Assembly: GCF_900188375.1 (NCBI RefSeq)
Contig: NZ_FZOO01000011.1
Span: 62,001 to 126,000 of the forward strand
Source: Geodermatophilus pulveris
Lineage (GTDB): Bacteria > Actinomycetota > Actinomycetes > Mycobacteriales > Geodermatophilaceae
Direction of reading: 5' to 3'
Length of the DNA: 64,000 nucleotides
The notes below the pieces were generated by a model, which was given only the letters and a program-made list of their open reading frames with translations, had not been told where the DNA came from and ran no database searches. This document shows, in pieces, positions 16,118 through 25,091 of the stretch; position 1 is the stretch's first letter; every line of letters starts with the position of its first letter. Both the position numbers and the translations under genes were made by a program.

Positions 16118-17722
16118 TCAGCGCAGGGCGGCGCGGGCGCGGTCGCTCACCACGTCGACGGCCCAGGTCAGGACGACGACCGCGGCGAGCACCGTCGTCA
16201 CCGCCGCCCAGTCGAACGTGGCCAGCTCCGTGGCCAGCAGCGCGCCGAGGCCACCGGCGCCGAGCAGCCCCACCAGCACCGTGTCGCGGACGGCGACCTC
16301 CCAGCGGTGCAGCGCGTGCGCCAGCACCGGCCCGGCCGCCCGCGGCGCGACGCCGTACAACCACGCCCCGACCGGCCGGGCGCCCAGCGCGGCGAGCGCC
16401 GCCCGTGGCCGCGGGTCGAGCTCCTCGGTGACCTCGGCCGCCAGCCGGCCCAGCACGCCCAGCGTGCCGGCGGCCAGCGCCAGCGCCCCGGGCAGCACCC
16501 CGGGCCGCAGCACGAACAGCGCCACCAGCGCCCACACCGGCGCCGGCACGGTGCGCAGCAGGAGCAGCCCGCCGCGCACCAGCGCCCCGGTCACCCGGCG
16601 GGCCGGCGTCGGCCGCTCCGCGCGGGCCGCGGGGCCGGCCAGCAGCAGCGCACCGGGCAGCGCGACGGCGACCGCGAGCACCGACACCTGCACGGTGTCC
16701 ACCGCCAGCCCGGCGACCGTCCGCAGCAGCCCGCCGTCGGTGGCCGGCGGCCAGGCCGCCGCGGACAGGTACGCCAGCTGCTCGGCCGTGCCCGCCGACA
16801 CCAGCGACGCCGGGGACAGCGCCAGGTACCAGGCGGACCACCCGACCAGCACCACGGTGCCGGCGGCGGCCGCGGTGAGCACCGGGTCCCGCCGCTCCGA
16901 CGGCGACGGCGGCGGCGCGGCCAGCCGGCGGCGCGCCGCCCGCCCGCCGAGCTCGGCGAGCAGGCTCAGCGCGGCGAGGGCGTAGACCGCGGTCCACACC
17001 TGCGCCCAGCGCAGCGAGGCGAACGACAGCGCCAGCTGGTAGCCCAGCCCGCCCGCGCCGACCATGCCCAGCACGACCGCCGAGCGCACCGCGCACTCCA
17101 ACCGGTAGGCGGCGTAGGACAGCAGCCCGCCCGCGGCCGGGGGCAGCAGCCCGTACAGCGCCGCGGCCGGGCGCCCGGCGCCGGCGGCCAGCAGCGCCCG
17201 GTACGCCTCCCGCGGCACCTCGTCGACCAGGGCCGCGAACACCTGGGCGGTGGCCGCGCCGGCGGGCAACCCGATCGCCAGCACCGCGACCCACGGGTCC
17301 AGGCCCAGCACGTTGACCAGCAGCAGCCCCCACACCGCCTCGTGCAGCCCGCGGGGGACGGCGAGCAGCCCGCGGGCGGCCCACCGGCGACCCCCGGCGG
17401 CGCGGGAGACCAGCACCGCCCCGGCGGCGCCGACCACCAGCGCCAGGGCGGTGCCGGCCGCGGCGTGGGCGACGGTGACCAGCACCGACCGGGCGAGCAC
17501 GCCGAGGTACGGCGCGTCCAGGGCGGGGTCCCACGCCGCCGCGGCGAACCGGGCGAGCTGCGCCGTCCCCCCGGGGTTGACCACCCCGCCGCCGGACGAC
17601 CCGGCGCCGGCCAGCGACCAGACCAGCAGCGCCGCCGCGCCCAGGCCCCAGGCCCAGCGGCGCCGGTCCCGCCGCAGCCGCGGCGCGGCCCGGTGCACCG
17701 GCCGCGGCAGCGTCGCCGTCAC
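16118..17722 (-). CDS. phnE: Phosphonate-type ABC permease, two PhnE domains fused
   Basis: A 534-residue membrane protein made of two tandem permease domains (about 1-270 and 275-534), where PhnE is normally a single domain of about 270. Each half has its own ATPase-contact loop (VDEVPREAYRALLAAGAG and TEELDPRPRAALAALGA) and a downstream G-A-G-G-L-G motif. One polypeptide can thus supply both halves of the channel. Start GTG 17722 overlaps the ATPase stop by four bases. Substrate could be phosphonate, phosphite or another oxyanion; no C-P lyase or hydrolase genes are near. Confidence 0.85.
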   Translation of the reverse strand: MTATLPRPVHRAAPRLRRDRRRWAWGLGAAALLVWSLAGAGSSGGGVVNPGGTAQLARFAAAAWDPALDAPYLGVLARSVLVTVAHAAAGTALALVVGAAGAVLVSRAAGGRRWAARGLLAVPRGLHEAVWGLLLVNVLGLDPWVAVLAIGLPAGAATAQVFAALVDEVPREAYRALLAAGAGRPAAALYGLLPPAAGGLLSYAAYRLECAVRSAVVLGMVGAGGLGYQLALSFASLRWAQVWTAVYALAALSLLAELGGRAARRRLAAPPPSPSERRDPVLTAAAAGTVVLVGWSAWYLALSPASLVSAGTAEQLAYLSAAAWPPATDGGLLRTVAGLAVDTVQVSVLAVAVALPGALLLAGPAARAERPTPARRVTGALVRGGLLLLRTVPAPVWALVALFVLRPGVLPGALALAAGTLGVLGRLAAEVTEELDPRPRAALAALGARPVGAWLYGVAPRAAGPVLAHALHRWEVAVRDTVLVGLLGAGGLGALLATELATFDWAAVTTVLAAVVVLTWAVDVVSDRARAALR

Positions 17723-18438
17723 GGCACCGCCCCGTAGAGGCCGCCCAGGTCGGCGGCGGACACCCCGGCCACCGGCCGGTCGAGCACGACGCGGCCGCCG
17801 GCCAGGCCGACCACCCGGTCGCAGTGCCGCCGCACCAGGGCGGGGTCGTGCAGCGCGGCGACCAGCGCGCCGCCGCGGGCCGCCGCCGTCTCGCCGAGCA
17901 GGGTCAGCGCCCGGTCGGCGAGCACCGGGTCCAGGGCGGACGCCGGCTCGTCGGCCAGCACCAGGTCCGGCCGCTGCACCAGCAGGCGGGCGAGCGCCAC
18001 CCGCTGCCGCTGGCCGCCGGAGAGCCGCTCGGTGCGCTCGAAGGCGCGGTCGGCCAGGCCCACGCGCTCCAGCGCGGCCAGCACCTCGGGCAGGCCCTGC
18101 GGGCGCACCAGCGACCAGGCCGCCCGCGCCGCCGACCAGTCGGCCAGCAGGCCGGCGTTCACGTTGTGCACCACCCGCAGCCGGCCGACCAGCTCCAGCG
18201 ACTGGTGCACGGTGCCCACCCGGGCCCGCACCCGCCGGTCGGCGGGCGAGCCGCCGAGCACCCGCACCGCCCCGGCGGTGGGCGCGACCGACCCGTTGGC
18301 CACCGCCAGCAGCGTGGACTTCCCGGCCCCCGAGGCCCCGAGCAGGGCCACCCGCTCGCCGGGAGCCACCGTCAGGTCGACCCCGTCCAGCGCCGCCGTC
18401 CCGCCGTACCGCACCGTGACCCCCGCCAGCCGCAGCAC
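17719..18438 (-). CDS. phnC: Phosphonate-type ABC transporter ATPase
   Basis: A 239-residue ATPase. Walker A is GASGAGKSTLL, Q-loop GTVHQSLELVGRL, signature LSGGQRQRVALARLL, Walker B LVLADEP, with the usual H-loop (ALHDPAL). PhnC-like by its neighbours: PhnD-like binding protein upstream (5-bp gap) and double PhnE downstream (4-bp overlap). It energises import through the fused permease. Confidence 0.87.
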   Translation of the reverse strand: MLRLAGVTVRYGGTAALDGVDLTVAPGERVALLGASGAGKSTLLAVANGSVAPTAGAVRVLGGSPADRRVRARVGTVHQSLELVGRLRVVHNVNAGLLADWSAARAAWSLVRPQGLPEVLAALERVGLADRAFERTERLSGGQRQRVALARLLVQRPDLVLADEPASALDPVLADRALTLLGETAAARGGALVAALHDPALVRRHCDRVVGLAGGRVVLDRPVAGVSAADLGGLYGAVP

Positions 18439-18443
18439 GGCGG

Positions 18444-19361
18444 TCAGCGGAGCAGCCCCAGCTCGCGGCCGACCTGCTCGATCCGGTCGTGGTCGGAGGC
18501 CTGCACCGCGACGAACGCGCCGGCCCCGAAGAGGTCGAGCACCGGGTCACCGGGGCGCAGCCCGGTGAGGAACGCGACCAGCCGGTCGTGCAGGTCGGGG
18601 ACGCCGGTGCGCCCGGCCGCCGCGGGGTGCAGCAGCCAGTGGTAGTCGGCGTAGGGCGGGGTCTCGGCGTGGCGGACGACGGCCGGGTCGACCGCGCCCT
18701 CCGCGGTGCGGGCCCGCCAGACCTGCGCGTTGAGCACCCCGGCCTCGTACGTGCCGGAGGCCACCAGCGCCAGCGTCGCGTCGTGCGAGCCGGCGAACCC
18801 CGGGCCGCCGGGAAAGCCCTCCGGGTCGACGCCGGCCTCGCGCAGGAACCAGGCGGGCATCAGCCGGCCGGACGTCGAGGTGGGGCTGCCGTAGGTGAAC
18901 CGCAGCGGGGCCAGCGCGGTGAGGTCGCCGGACGGCGCGAGCCCGGTCGCGGTGTTGACCACGAACACCGAGGTGAAGGCCCGGTCGACGTCGCGCTGGG
19001 CGACCGGCCGGGCGCCGGGGGTCTGCAGCCGGGCCTGGACGCCGGTGAGGCCGCCGAACCAGACGAGGTCGAGGTCGCCGGTGCGGAAGAGGGAGACGGC
19101 GGCGGCGTAGTCGGTGACCGGGGTGTAGGCCACCTCGCGGCCCAGCGCGCCGGCCACCGCGGCGGAGACGGTGCCGAACAGGCGCTGCAGGACCTCGGGG
19201 TCCTGGTCGGGGATCGCGCCGATGCGCAGCGGGGCCGACCCGCCGGCGGCGGGGCGGCCGCAGCCGGCGAGCGCGACGGCGGCACCGGCGGCGAGCAGGG
19301 AGCGGCGGGAGAGGGACGGGACTCCGGGGCCACCCGACCGGGCGGCGCGTCGAGGGCCCAC
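18444..19361 (-). CDS. phnD: PhnD-like substrate-binding lipoprotein
   Basis: A 305-residue periplasmic-type binding protein (PF12974 class). The N-terminus has SRRSLLAAG, a Tat-like twin arginine, and lipobox LAGC, so it is probably lipid-anchored. Family features include IPDQDPEVLQRLFG, DLDLVWFGGLTGVQA, FTYGSPTSTSGRLMP and AGSHDATLALVASGTYEAG. Start GTG 19361 was chosen as the last start codon before the signal sequence. It is the first gene of the phnDCE-like operon. Ligand is uncertain. Confidence 0.85.
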   Translation of the reverse strand: MGPRRAARSGGPGVPSLSRRSLLAAGAAVALAGCGRPAAGGSAPLRIGAIPDQDPEVLQRLFGTVSAAVAGALGREVAYTPVTDYAAAVSLFRTGDLDLVWFGGLTGVQARLQTPGARPVAQRDVDRAFTSVFVVNTATGLAPSGDLTALAPLRFTYGSPTSTSGRLMPAWFLREAGVDPEGFPGGPGFAGSHDATLALVASGTYEAGVLNAQVWRARTAEGAVDPAVVRHAETPPYADYHWLLHPAAAGRTGVPDLHDRLVAFLTGLRPGDPVLDLFGAGAFVAVQASDHDRIEQVGRELGLLR

Positions 19362-19616
19362 TACGTCCTCGAGCACGGGGTCCCCGGTCGGGGGCTGCGG
19401 CGGGGGACGGGCACGGGGACCTCCGGGGTGGGCGGGCGGGCCCCCATCCTGTACCGGCCCGGGGGCGCCCGCGCCGCTGGCCCGCGACCCCGGCCGCAGG
19501 TCACGTTCTGGGCACGGTGCCACCACCCGCGCCGGGCCGCCGCGGCCGCGTGCTTACGGTGTCGGCTGCCACGCGCCGGCCCGGGTGCGGTCGTCGTGCA
19601 CGAACAGGGGAGAGAC

Positions 19617-20792
19617 ATGCGCGTTCACCTGCACACCGCCGTCGCCGCCGCGGCGGCCCTCGTCCTCACCGCCTGCGGCTCCGGCGACACCGGTGGGGGC
19701 GGTTCCGCCGCCTCCGGAGAGCTCTCCGGTGAGGGCACCGGGGACTCCTGCACCATCGAGGCCGAGGTGCCCGTCGGGGCGGTGCTCAGCCTGACCGGTG
19801 CGGCGGCCAGCTACGGGGAGTCCCAGCAGCGCGGGCTGGAGCTCGCCGCCGCGCAGCTGGCCGAGAAGGGCGGCGTCACCTACGACCTGCGGATCGAGGA
19901 CGACCAGACCGACCCCCGGCAGGGCATCACCCTGTTCGACCAGTTCGTCACCGACGGTGTCAGCCTGATCATCGGTCCCACGCTGTCCAACGCCGCGGTG
20001 CAGGCCGACCCGATCGCGCAGGAGGCGGGGGTCCCGGTGCTGGGCATCTCCAACACCGCCGCCGGCGTGACCGAGATCGGCGACTACATCTTCCGCAACT
20101 CGCTCACCGAGCAGGCGGTCATCCCGCAGACCATCGCCAAGGCCACCGAGGAGTTCGGGCTGCAGGACGTGGTCGTCATGTACAGCAACGACGACGCGTT
20201 CACCGAGTCCGGCTACGAGGCGTTCTCCGCCGCGCTGGAGGCCGAGGGCGTCACGGTGAGCGAGACGATCACCTTCTCCAAGGCCGACACCGACTTCCGA
20301 GCCCTGCTCACCCAGGCCCAGCAGAGCGACCCCGACGCCATCGTCGTCTCCGCGCTGATCGAGGCCGCGATCCCGCTGGTCACCCAGGCCCGCGAGCTCG
20401 GCATCGAGGTGCCGATCATCGGCGGCAACGGGTTCAACAACCCGCGGCTGATGGCCGACGCCGGCCAGGCGGCCGAGGGCGTCGTCGTCGGCGCGGCGTG
20501 GAACTCCGCGTCGGACAACCCGGAGAACACCGCGTTCCTGGCCGACTACGAGGCCGAGTACGGCGCCCAGCCCGACCAGTTCGCCGCGCAGGCCTACACC
20601 GGCCTGATGCTGGTCGACCAGGCGGTGCGGGCCAACTGCGCCGCCGACCGGGAGAGCATCAAGGCCGCGCTGGGGGAGCTGCAGGACGTCCCGACCGTGC
20701 TCGGCCAGTTCTCCATCGACGAGAACCGGGACGCCGAGCACCCGGCGGTCGTGCAGGTCGTCCGCGACGGGTCGTTCGCCGTCCTGGAGTGA
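19617..20792 (+). CDS. Branched-chain amino acid-type ABC transporter binding lipoprotein
   Basis: A 391-residue LivJ/LivK-like lipoprotein. Signal peptide with lipobox LTAC (Cys near residue 20), a Gly/Ser linker, then a Leu/Ile/Val-binding fold: VGAVLSLTGAAASYGESQQRG, DDQTDPRQGI, IIGPTLSNA and YSNDDAFTESGYEAF. Start ATG 19617 has AGGGGAGAG upstream. It diverges from phnD. A strong hairpin separates it from the permease genes. Ligands of this family include amino acids, amides and urea. Confidence 0.88.
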   Translation: MRVHLHTAVAAAAALVLTACGSGDTGGGGSAASGELSGEGTGDSCTIEAEVPVGAVLSLTGAAASYGESQQRGLELAAAQLAEKGGVTYDLRIEDDQTDPRQGITLFDQFVTDGVSLIIGPTLSNAAVQADPIAQEAGVPVLGISNTAAGVTEIGDYIFRNSLTEQAVIPQTIAKATEEFGLQDVVVMYSNDDAFTESGYEAFSAALEAEGVTVSETITFSKADTDFRALLTQAQQSDPDAIVVSALIEAAIPLVTQARELGIEVPIIGGNGFNNPRLMADAGQAAEGVVVGAAWNSASDNPENTAFLADYEAEYGAQPDQFAAQAYTGLMLVDQAVRANCAADRESIKAALGELQDVPTVLGQFSIDENRDAEHPAVVQVVRDGSFAVLE

Positions 20793-20794
20793 CC

Positions 20795-20830
20795 CCGGTG
20801 GGACCCCTCCGCGCACGGGGGTCCCACCGG
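20795..20830 (+). terminator. Strong intercistronic hairpin after the binding-protein gene
   Basis: CCGGTGGGACCCC (20795-20807) and GGGGTCCCACCGG (20818-20830) form a perfect 13-bp stem with a 10-nt loop, two bases after the stop. Such hairpins behind a binding-protein gene commonly stabilise its mRNA or stop most transcripts, so that the binder exceeds the permease. Confidence 0.65.
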
Positions 20831-20894
20831 TACGTTCCGCGCGGGGACCCGGGTCCACCGGGTCCCCGCGCACCCGACCACGACGGGAACGGCT

Positions 20895-21770
20895 GTGCAG
20901 CAGCTCCTCAACGGCATCTTCATCGGCTCGATCTACGCGCTGTTCGCCATCGGGTTCACCCTGGTCTTCGGCATCCTGGACCGGCTGAACCTCGCCCACC
21001 CCGCCGTGTTCGCCACGTCGGCCTTCGTCGGCATCGAGCTGGTCGAGCGGGGCGGGCTGTCGCTGTGGGCGGCGCTGCCGGTGGTGTTCGTCTTCGGCGC
21101 GGTGCTCGGGCTGGTGATCGAGCGGCTGGCGTTCCGCCCGCTGAAGAACCGGCCGGACGCCCACTTCGCCGGGCTGATCTCCTCGATCGCGCTGGCCGGC
21201 ATGCTCATCGCCCTGCTGCAGTGGCGCTACGGCCCGGACACCCGCCGGTTCCCGGCCGGCGCCTTCCCGGAGACCCGCTACGAGGTCGCCGGCGCGCAGG
21301 TGACGCTGGCCCAGCTGGTCATCCTCGCCGTCTCCCTCACCCTCATGGTCGGGCTGACGTACATGGTCACCCGGACCCGGCTGGGCCGCGGCATGCGCGC
21401 CGTCGCGGAGAACCCCACCGCGGCCCGCGTGCTCGGCGTGGACGTCGACCGGATCACCGCGGTCACCTTCGCCATCTCCTCGGCGCTGGGGGCGGTCGCC
21501 GGCGTGCTGTTCGCCATCAACGTCAACACCGCCCAGCTGGGCATGGGCTACGCCATCGAGCTCAAGGGGCTGGCGGTCATCATCGTCGGCGGCATGGGCT
21601 CCCTGCCCGGCGCGCTCATCGGCGGCCTGGTGCTCGGGCTGGCCGAGGTGTTCGCCGTCCAGTACATCGGGTCGTCCTGGCGGGACGTGATCGCCTTCGG
21701 GCTGCTGTTCCTCATCCTGCTGGTGCGCCCGCAGGGCCTGCTCGGCGCCCGGAAGGTGCGGGAGGTCTGA
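20895..21770 (+). CDS. livH: Branched-chain amino acid-type ABC permease LivH
   Basis: A 291-residue permease with about eight membrane helices. Family segments are NGIFIGSIYALFAIGFTLVF, LNLAHPAVFA, MRAVAENPTAARVLGVDVDR and LKGLAVIIVGGMGSLPGA. Start GTG 20895. Its stop overlaps the ATG of the LivM-LivG fusion (TGATG), implying coupled translation. Confidence 0.9.
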   Translation: MQQLLNGIFIGSIYALFAIGFTLVFGILDRLNLAHPAVFATSAFVGIELVERGGLSLWAALPVVFVFGAVLGLVIERLAFRPLKNRPDAHFAGLISSIALAGMLIALLQWRYGPDTRRFPAGAFPETRYEVAGAQVTLAQLVILAVSLTLMVGLTYMVTRTRLGRGMRAVAENPTAARVLGVDVDRITAVTFAISSALGAVAGVLFAINVNTAQLGMGYAIELKGLAVIIVGGMGSLPGALIGGLVLGLAEVFAVQYIGSSWRDVIAFGLLFLILLVRPQGLLGARKVREV

Positions 21771-23611
21771 TGCTGGCCCAGTACGCCACCCCGCTGACCT
21801 TCATCGCCCTCGGCGCGGTCTTCGCCTACTCCTTCTACGCCGTCCTCATCGCCGGTCAGCTGAGCCTCGGCCAGGCCGGGTTCGCCTCGCTGGCCGCCTT
21901 CACCGCCGCCAGCCTGGCGCCCAGCGGTGACGACGTCGGCGACGTCCCCGCGCTGCTGACCGCCGTCGTCATCGGCATGGCGGTCGGCGCCACGGCCGCG
22001 GTCGTGCTGGGCCTGCCGACGATGCACCTGCGCGGCGTCTTCCTCGCCATCGCCACCCTCGGCTTCGCCGAGGCGGTGCGCGTCGTGCTGCTCAACCTGG
22101 AGTGGACCGGCGGCGCGCAGGGGCTGGCCGTGCCGCGGGTCCTCACCGTCGGGATGGCCTGGACGGCGCTGGCCGTCGTCGCCTACTGGTTCTGGCGGAT
22201 GGGCCCCTCCCGGTACGGCCGGGCGCTGGAGGCCATCCGCGAGGACGAGCTCGCGGCCCGCTCCATGGGCATCGACGTGGGCCGCCACCGGCTCGCCGCG
22301 TTCGTCACCTCCGGCGCGGTGGCCGGCCTGTACGGGGTGCTGTTCGCCTACTACGTGCGGCTCATCGCGCCCAGCGACTTCGACTTCGCCGCCGCCGTCG
22401 ACGGCCTGGTCACCGCCGTGCTCGGCGGCTCCACCATGTTCCTCGGCCCGGTCCTGGGCAGCGGCTTCCAGACGATGGTCCCCGAGATCCAGCGGGCGGT
22501 CGGGGTGGAGGCGGGCTGGATCCGGCCCTTCCTCGCCGGCCTGCTGCTGCTCGTGGTCATCCTCTTCCTGCCCGGCGGGCTGACCAGCCTGATCCCGCGG
22601 CGCACCCGCGTGCCGGCCGCCGGGGACGGCGACCCGGACGGCGACGCCGCGCCGGGGCTGGCCGCCCGCCGGCACCCGGCCCCGGGGGAGACCGTGGTCA
22701 GCCTGGCCGGCCTGTCCAAGGAGTACGGCGGCGTGCACGCCGTCCGCGGCGTCGACCTGGAGGTCCGCGGCGGCGAGGTCGTGGGCCTGATCGGCCCCAA
22801 CGGCGCGGGCAAGACCACGCTGGTGAACATGGTCAGCGGGCTGGTGCCGCCCAGCTCGGGCACCGCCACCGTCCTGGGGACGGCGGTCGGCCGGACCCCC
22901 GTGCACCGGGTGGCCGCGGCCGGGGTGAGCCGCACCTTCCAGCACTCCAAGCTGTTCAACCGGCTGTCCGCGCTGGAGAACGTGCTGGTCGGCGCCCACC
23001 TGGTCAGCCGGCCCACCTTCCTGCGCCGGCTGCTGTGGCTGCCCTCGTCCCGGCGCGACGAGCGGGCGGCCCTGGAGCACGCGACCCGCTGCCTGCACCG
23101 GGTCGGGCTCGGCCACCTGGCCGGCACCCGGGCGTCCGCGCTGTCCTACGGCGACCAGCGCCGGCTGGAGATCGCCCGCGCGCTGGCCGCCGAGCCCTCG
23201 CTGCTGGTCCTCGACGAGCCGGCCGCCGGCATGAACCACGTCGAGGCCGGGCAGCTGTCCGAGCTGATCCGGTCGCTGGCCCGCGACGGGCTGACCATCC
23301 TGTTCATCGAGCACAACGTCGGCATGGTCCTGGAGACCTGCACGCGGGTCGTCGTCCTCGACTTCGGCCAGGTCATCGCCAGCGGGACGCCGGCGCAGAT
23401 CGCCGCCGACCCCGCCGTCATCGAGGCCTACCTCGGCACGGCGGACCCGGACGACGGCGAGCCGGCCCGGGGGTCGGTCGCCGACGGCACCCTCGCCGAC
23501 CCCACCGGGGGTGGTGGCGACGGCGGCGCGACCGGCGCGGTCACCAACGCCCGGCCGAGCGTCGCCGGCACGCTCGACCCACCGGACACCACCCCGAGGA
23601 ACGCGACATGA
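21770..23611 (+). CDS. livM: LivM permease fused to LivG ATPase
   Basis: A 613-residue fusion. Residues 1-300 are a LivM permease (GQLSLGQAGFASLAAFTAA, AIREDELAARSMGIDVGRHR, GGSTMFLGPVLG). Residues about 335-585 are LivG: Walker A GPNGAGKTT, RTFQHSKLFN, signature LSYGDQRRLEIARAL, Walker B LLVLDEPAAGMN and H-loop IEHNV. A Gly/Ala-rich tail follows. The families are usually two proteins. The fusion is continuous with no internal stop. It overlaps livH upstream and livF downstream. Confidence 0.9.
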   Translation: MLAQYATPLTFIALGAVFAYSFYAVLIAGQLSLGQAGFASLAAFTAASLAPSGDDVGDVPALLTAVVIGMAVGATAAVVLGLPTMHLRGVFLAIATLGFAEAVRVVLLNLEWTGGAQGLAVPRVLTVGMAWTALAVVAYWFWRMGPSRYGRALEAIREDELAARSMGIDVGRHRLAAFVTSGAVAGLYGVLFAYYVRLIAPSDFDFAAAVDGLVTAVLGGSTMFLGPVLGSGFQTMVPEIQRAVGVEAGWIRPFLAGLLLLVVILFLPGGLTSLIPRRTRVPAAGDGDPDGDAAPGLAARRHPAPGETVVSLAGLSKEYGGVHAVRGVDLEVRGGEVVGLIGPNGAGKTTLVNMVSGLVPPSSGTATVLGTAVGRTPVHRVAAAGVSRTFQHSKLFNRLSALENVLVGAHLVSRPTFLRRLLWLPSSRRDERAALEHATRCLHRVGLGHLAGTRASALSYGDQRRLEIARALAAEPSLLVLDEPAAGMNHVEAGQLSELIRSLARDGLTILFIEHNVGMVLETCTRVVVLDFGQVIASGTPAQIAADPAVIEAYLGTADPDDGEPARGSVADGTLADPTGGGGDGGATGAVTNARPSVAGTLDPPDTTPRNAT

Positions 23612-24339
23612 GCACGCCGATCCTGAGCGTGGAGGACCTGCGGGTCACCTACGGGCGGGTCGAGGCCGTCCGCGGGGTCTCCTTCACCGCCGAGCAGGGC
23701 TCGCTGGTGACACTGGTGGGGGCCAACGGCGCAGGCAAGTCCTCGGTCATCAACGCCGTGTCCGGGCTGCTGCGCCCGGCCGGGGGGCGGATCACCTTCG
23801 AGGGCCGCGACATCACCCGGACGCCGGCGCACAAGCTGGTCGGCCGCGGGCTGGTGCAGGTGCCCGAGGGCCGGCAGATCCTGGCCACGCTCACCATCGA
23901 GGAGAACCTCCGGATGGGCGCGTGGCACACCGGGGCGGGCGCCCAGCGGTCGATCGACGCCGTGTACGACCGCTTCCCGGTGCTGGCCGAGCGCCGCGCC
24001 CTGCCCGCCGGGTCGCTCTCCGGCGGGGAGCAGCAGATGCTGGCCATCGCCCGCGCGCTGGTGGCCGCGCCGACGGTCATGCTGATGGACGAGCCGTCCA
24101 TGGGGCTCGCCCCCAAGATCGTCGACGAGGTGTTCCGGGTGATCGCGGAGATCCGGGCGTCCGGCACCACCGTGGTGCTGGTCGAGCAGAACGCCCGCCG
24201 GGCGCTGCGCGCCGCCGACCACGGCTACGTGCTGCAGAGCGGCGAGATCGTGCACTCCGGCCCCGCGGCCGGCCTGCTCGCCGACGAGCGCATCGTGCAG
24301 GCCTATCTCGGGGTGGAGACCACGCCCGGCCAGCACTGA
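23608..24339 (+). CDS. livF: Branched-chain amino acid-type ABC transporter ATPase LivF
   Basis: A 243-residue ATPase. Walker A is GANGAGKSS, then GRGLVQVPEGRQILATLT, signature LSGGEQQMLAIARAL, Walker B VMLMDEPSMGLAP and H-loop VEQNA. It starts at ATG 23608 inside the end of the LivM-LivG gene (ATGA overlap). With the LivG domain it forms the two-ATPase motor of the importer. Confidence 0.92.
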   Translation: MSTPILSVEDLRVTYGRVEAVRGVSFTAEQGSLVTLVGANGAGKSSVINAVSGLLRPAGGRITFEGRDITRTPAHKLVGRGLVQVPEGRQILATLTIEENLRMGAWHTGAGAQRSIDAVYDRFPVLAERRALPAGSLSGGEQQMLAIARALVAAPTVMLMDEPSMGLAPKIVDEVFRVIAEIRASGTTVVLVEQNARRALRAADHGYVLQSGEIVHSGPAAGLLADERIVQAYLGVETTPGQH

Positions 24340-24352
24340 GTCCGGCACCGGG

Positions 24353-24394
24353 GTGACCGACTGCCTGCTCTGCCACCTGGTCGCCAGAGAGCTC
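24353..24394 (+). repeat. Partial copy of the 5' end of hinT
   Basis: The 42 bases from 24353 match the first 42 bases of the HIT-family gene at 24538 with 36 identities by eye. They encode VTDCLLCHLVARELL against VTDCLFCRMVAGEVP, so the GTG start and CxxC are kept. The frame then degenerates and ends at 24541, where its stop overlaps the hinT start as GTGA. It looks like a tandem duplication truncated by deletion, 185 bp from the intact gene. Confidence 0.6.
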
Positions 24395-24537
24395 TTGCGC
24401 TGTCTCCCCCGCTCCCGCGGTACTGCAGGGCCGCAGGAGCCGGGAGGACACCGCAGGAGCAGTGGCTGCAGCTCGGCACCTCGCTGCCGGACTCGGCCCG
24501 CGACGAGGACGACGGTCCTCGTGACTACGGTCGGCGC

Positions 24538-24897
24538 GTGACCGACTGCCTGTTCTGCCGCATGGTCGCCGGGGAGGTCCCGGCCGACGTCGTGCACGAG
24601 ACCGACCGGACGCTCGCCTTCCGGGACATCAACCCGCAGGCGCCCACGCACGTCCTGGTGATCCCCCGGGACCACCACCCGACGGTGGCCGCGCTGGCGC
24701 AGGCCGACCCCGACCTGCTCGGTGCCGTCGTCCGCGCCGTGTCCGCCGTCGCCGTCCAGGAGGGGCTGGCCACCGAGGACGGCGCCGAGCCCGGCTACCG
24801 GGTGGTGACCAACACCGGCCCGGCGGCCGGGCAGACCGTCCACCACGTGCACCTGCACGTGCTCGGCGGCCGCGACCTGCGCTGGCCGCCCGGCTGA
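24538..24897 (+). CDS. hinT: HIT-family nucleotide hydrolase (HinT-like)
   Basis: A 119-residue histidine-triad protein; HHVHLHVLGG is the catalytic triad loop and CLFC near the N-terminus is a zinc-type pair. HinT enzymes hydrolyse nucleoside phosphoramidates such as aminoacyl-AMP. In related genomes hinT sits between rsmE and phoH. Here it is flanked by transporter and accessory genes. Start GTG 24538. Confidence 0.92.
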   Translation: MTDCLFCRMVAGEVPADVVHETDRTLAFRDINPQAPTHVLVIPRDHHPTVAALAQADPDLLGAVVRAVSAVAVQEGLATEDGAEPGYRVVTNTGPAAGQTVHHVHLHVLGGRDLRWPPG

Positions 24898-25091
24898 GCC
24901 GGCCTGGTGCGCGGGCTCGTCCGGGGTGGAGCCAGCACCTCCGAGCATCGTCGGCCGTGGTCGTGTCTGACTCTCGCGCGCCCGGCCGACGACCTTCCCC
25001 ACTCGCGACGGCGCGCCGCTGATCACAGTGCACCGCGCGCAGCTGCAGCCGGCCCTGGTCTCGAGCCCGGCCAGTCGCGGCCGGGGACCGT

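Noticed and set aside
19362-19616. Riboswitch between the divergent phnD-like and binding-protein genes
   Set aside because: No conserved riboswitch core was seen; the region is just very GC-rich.
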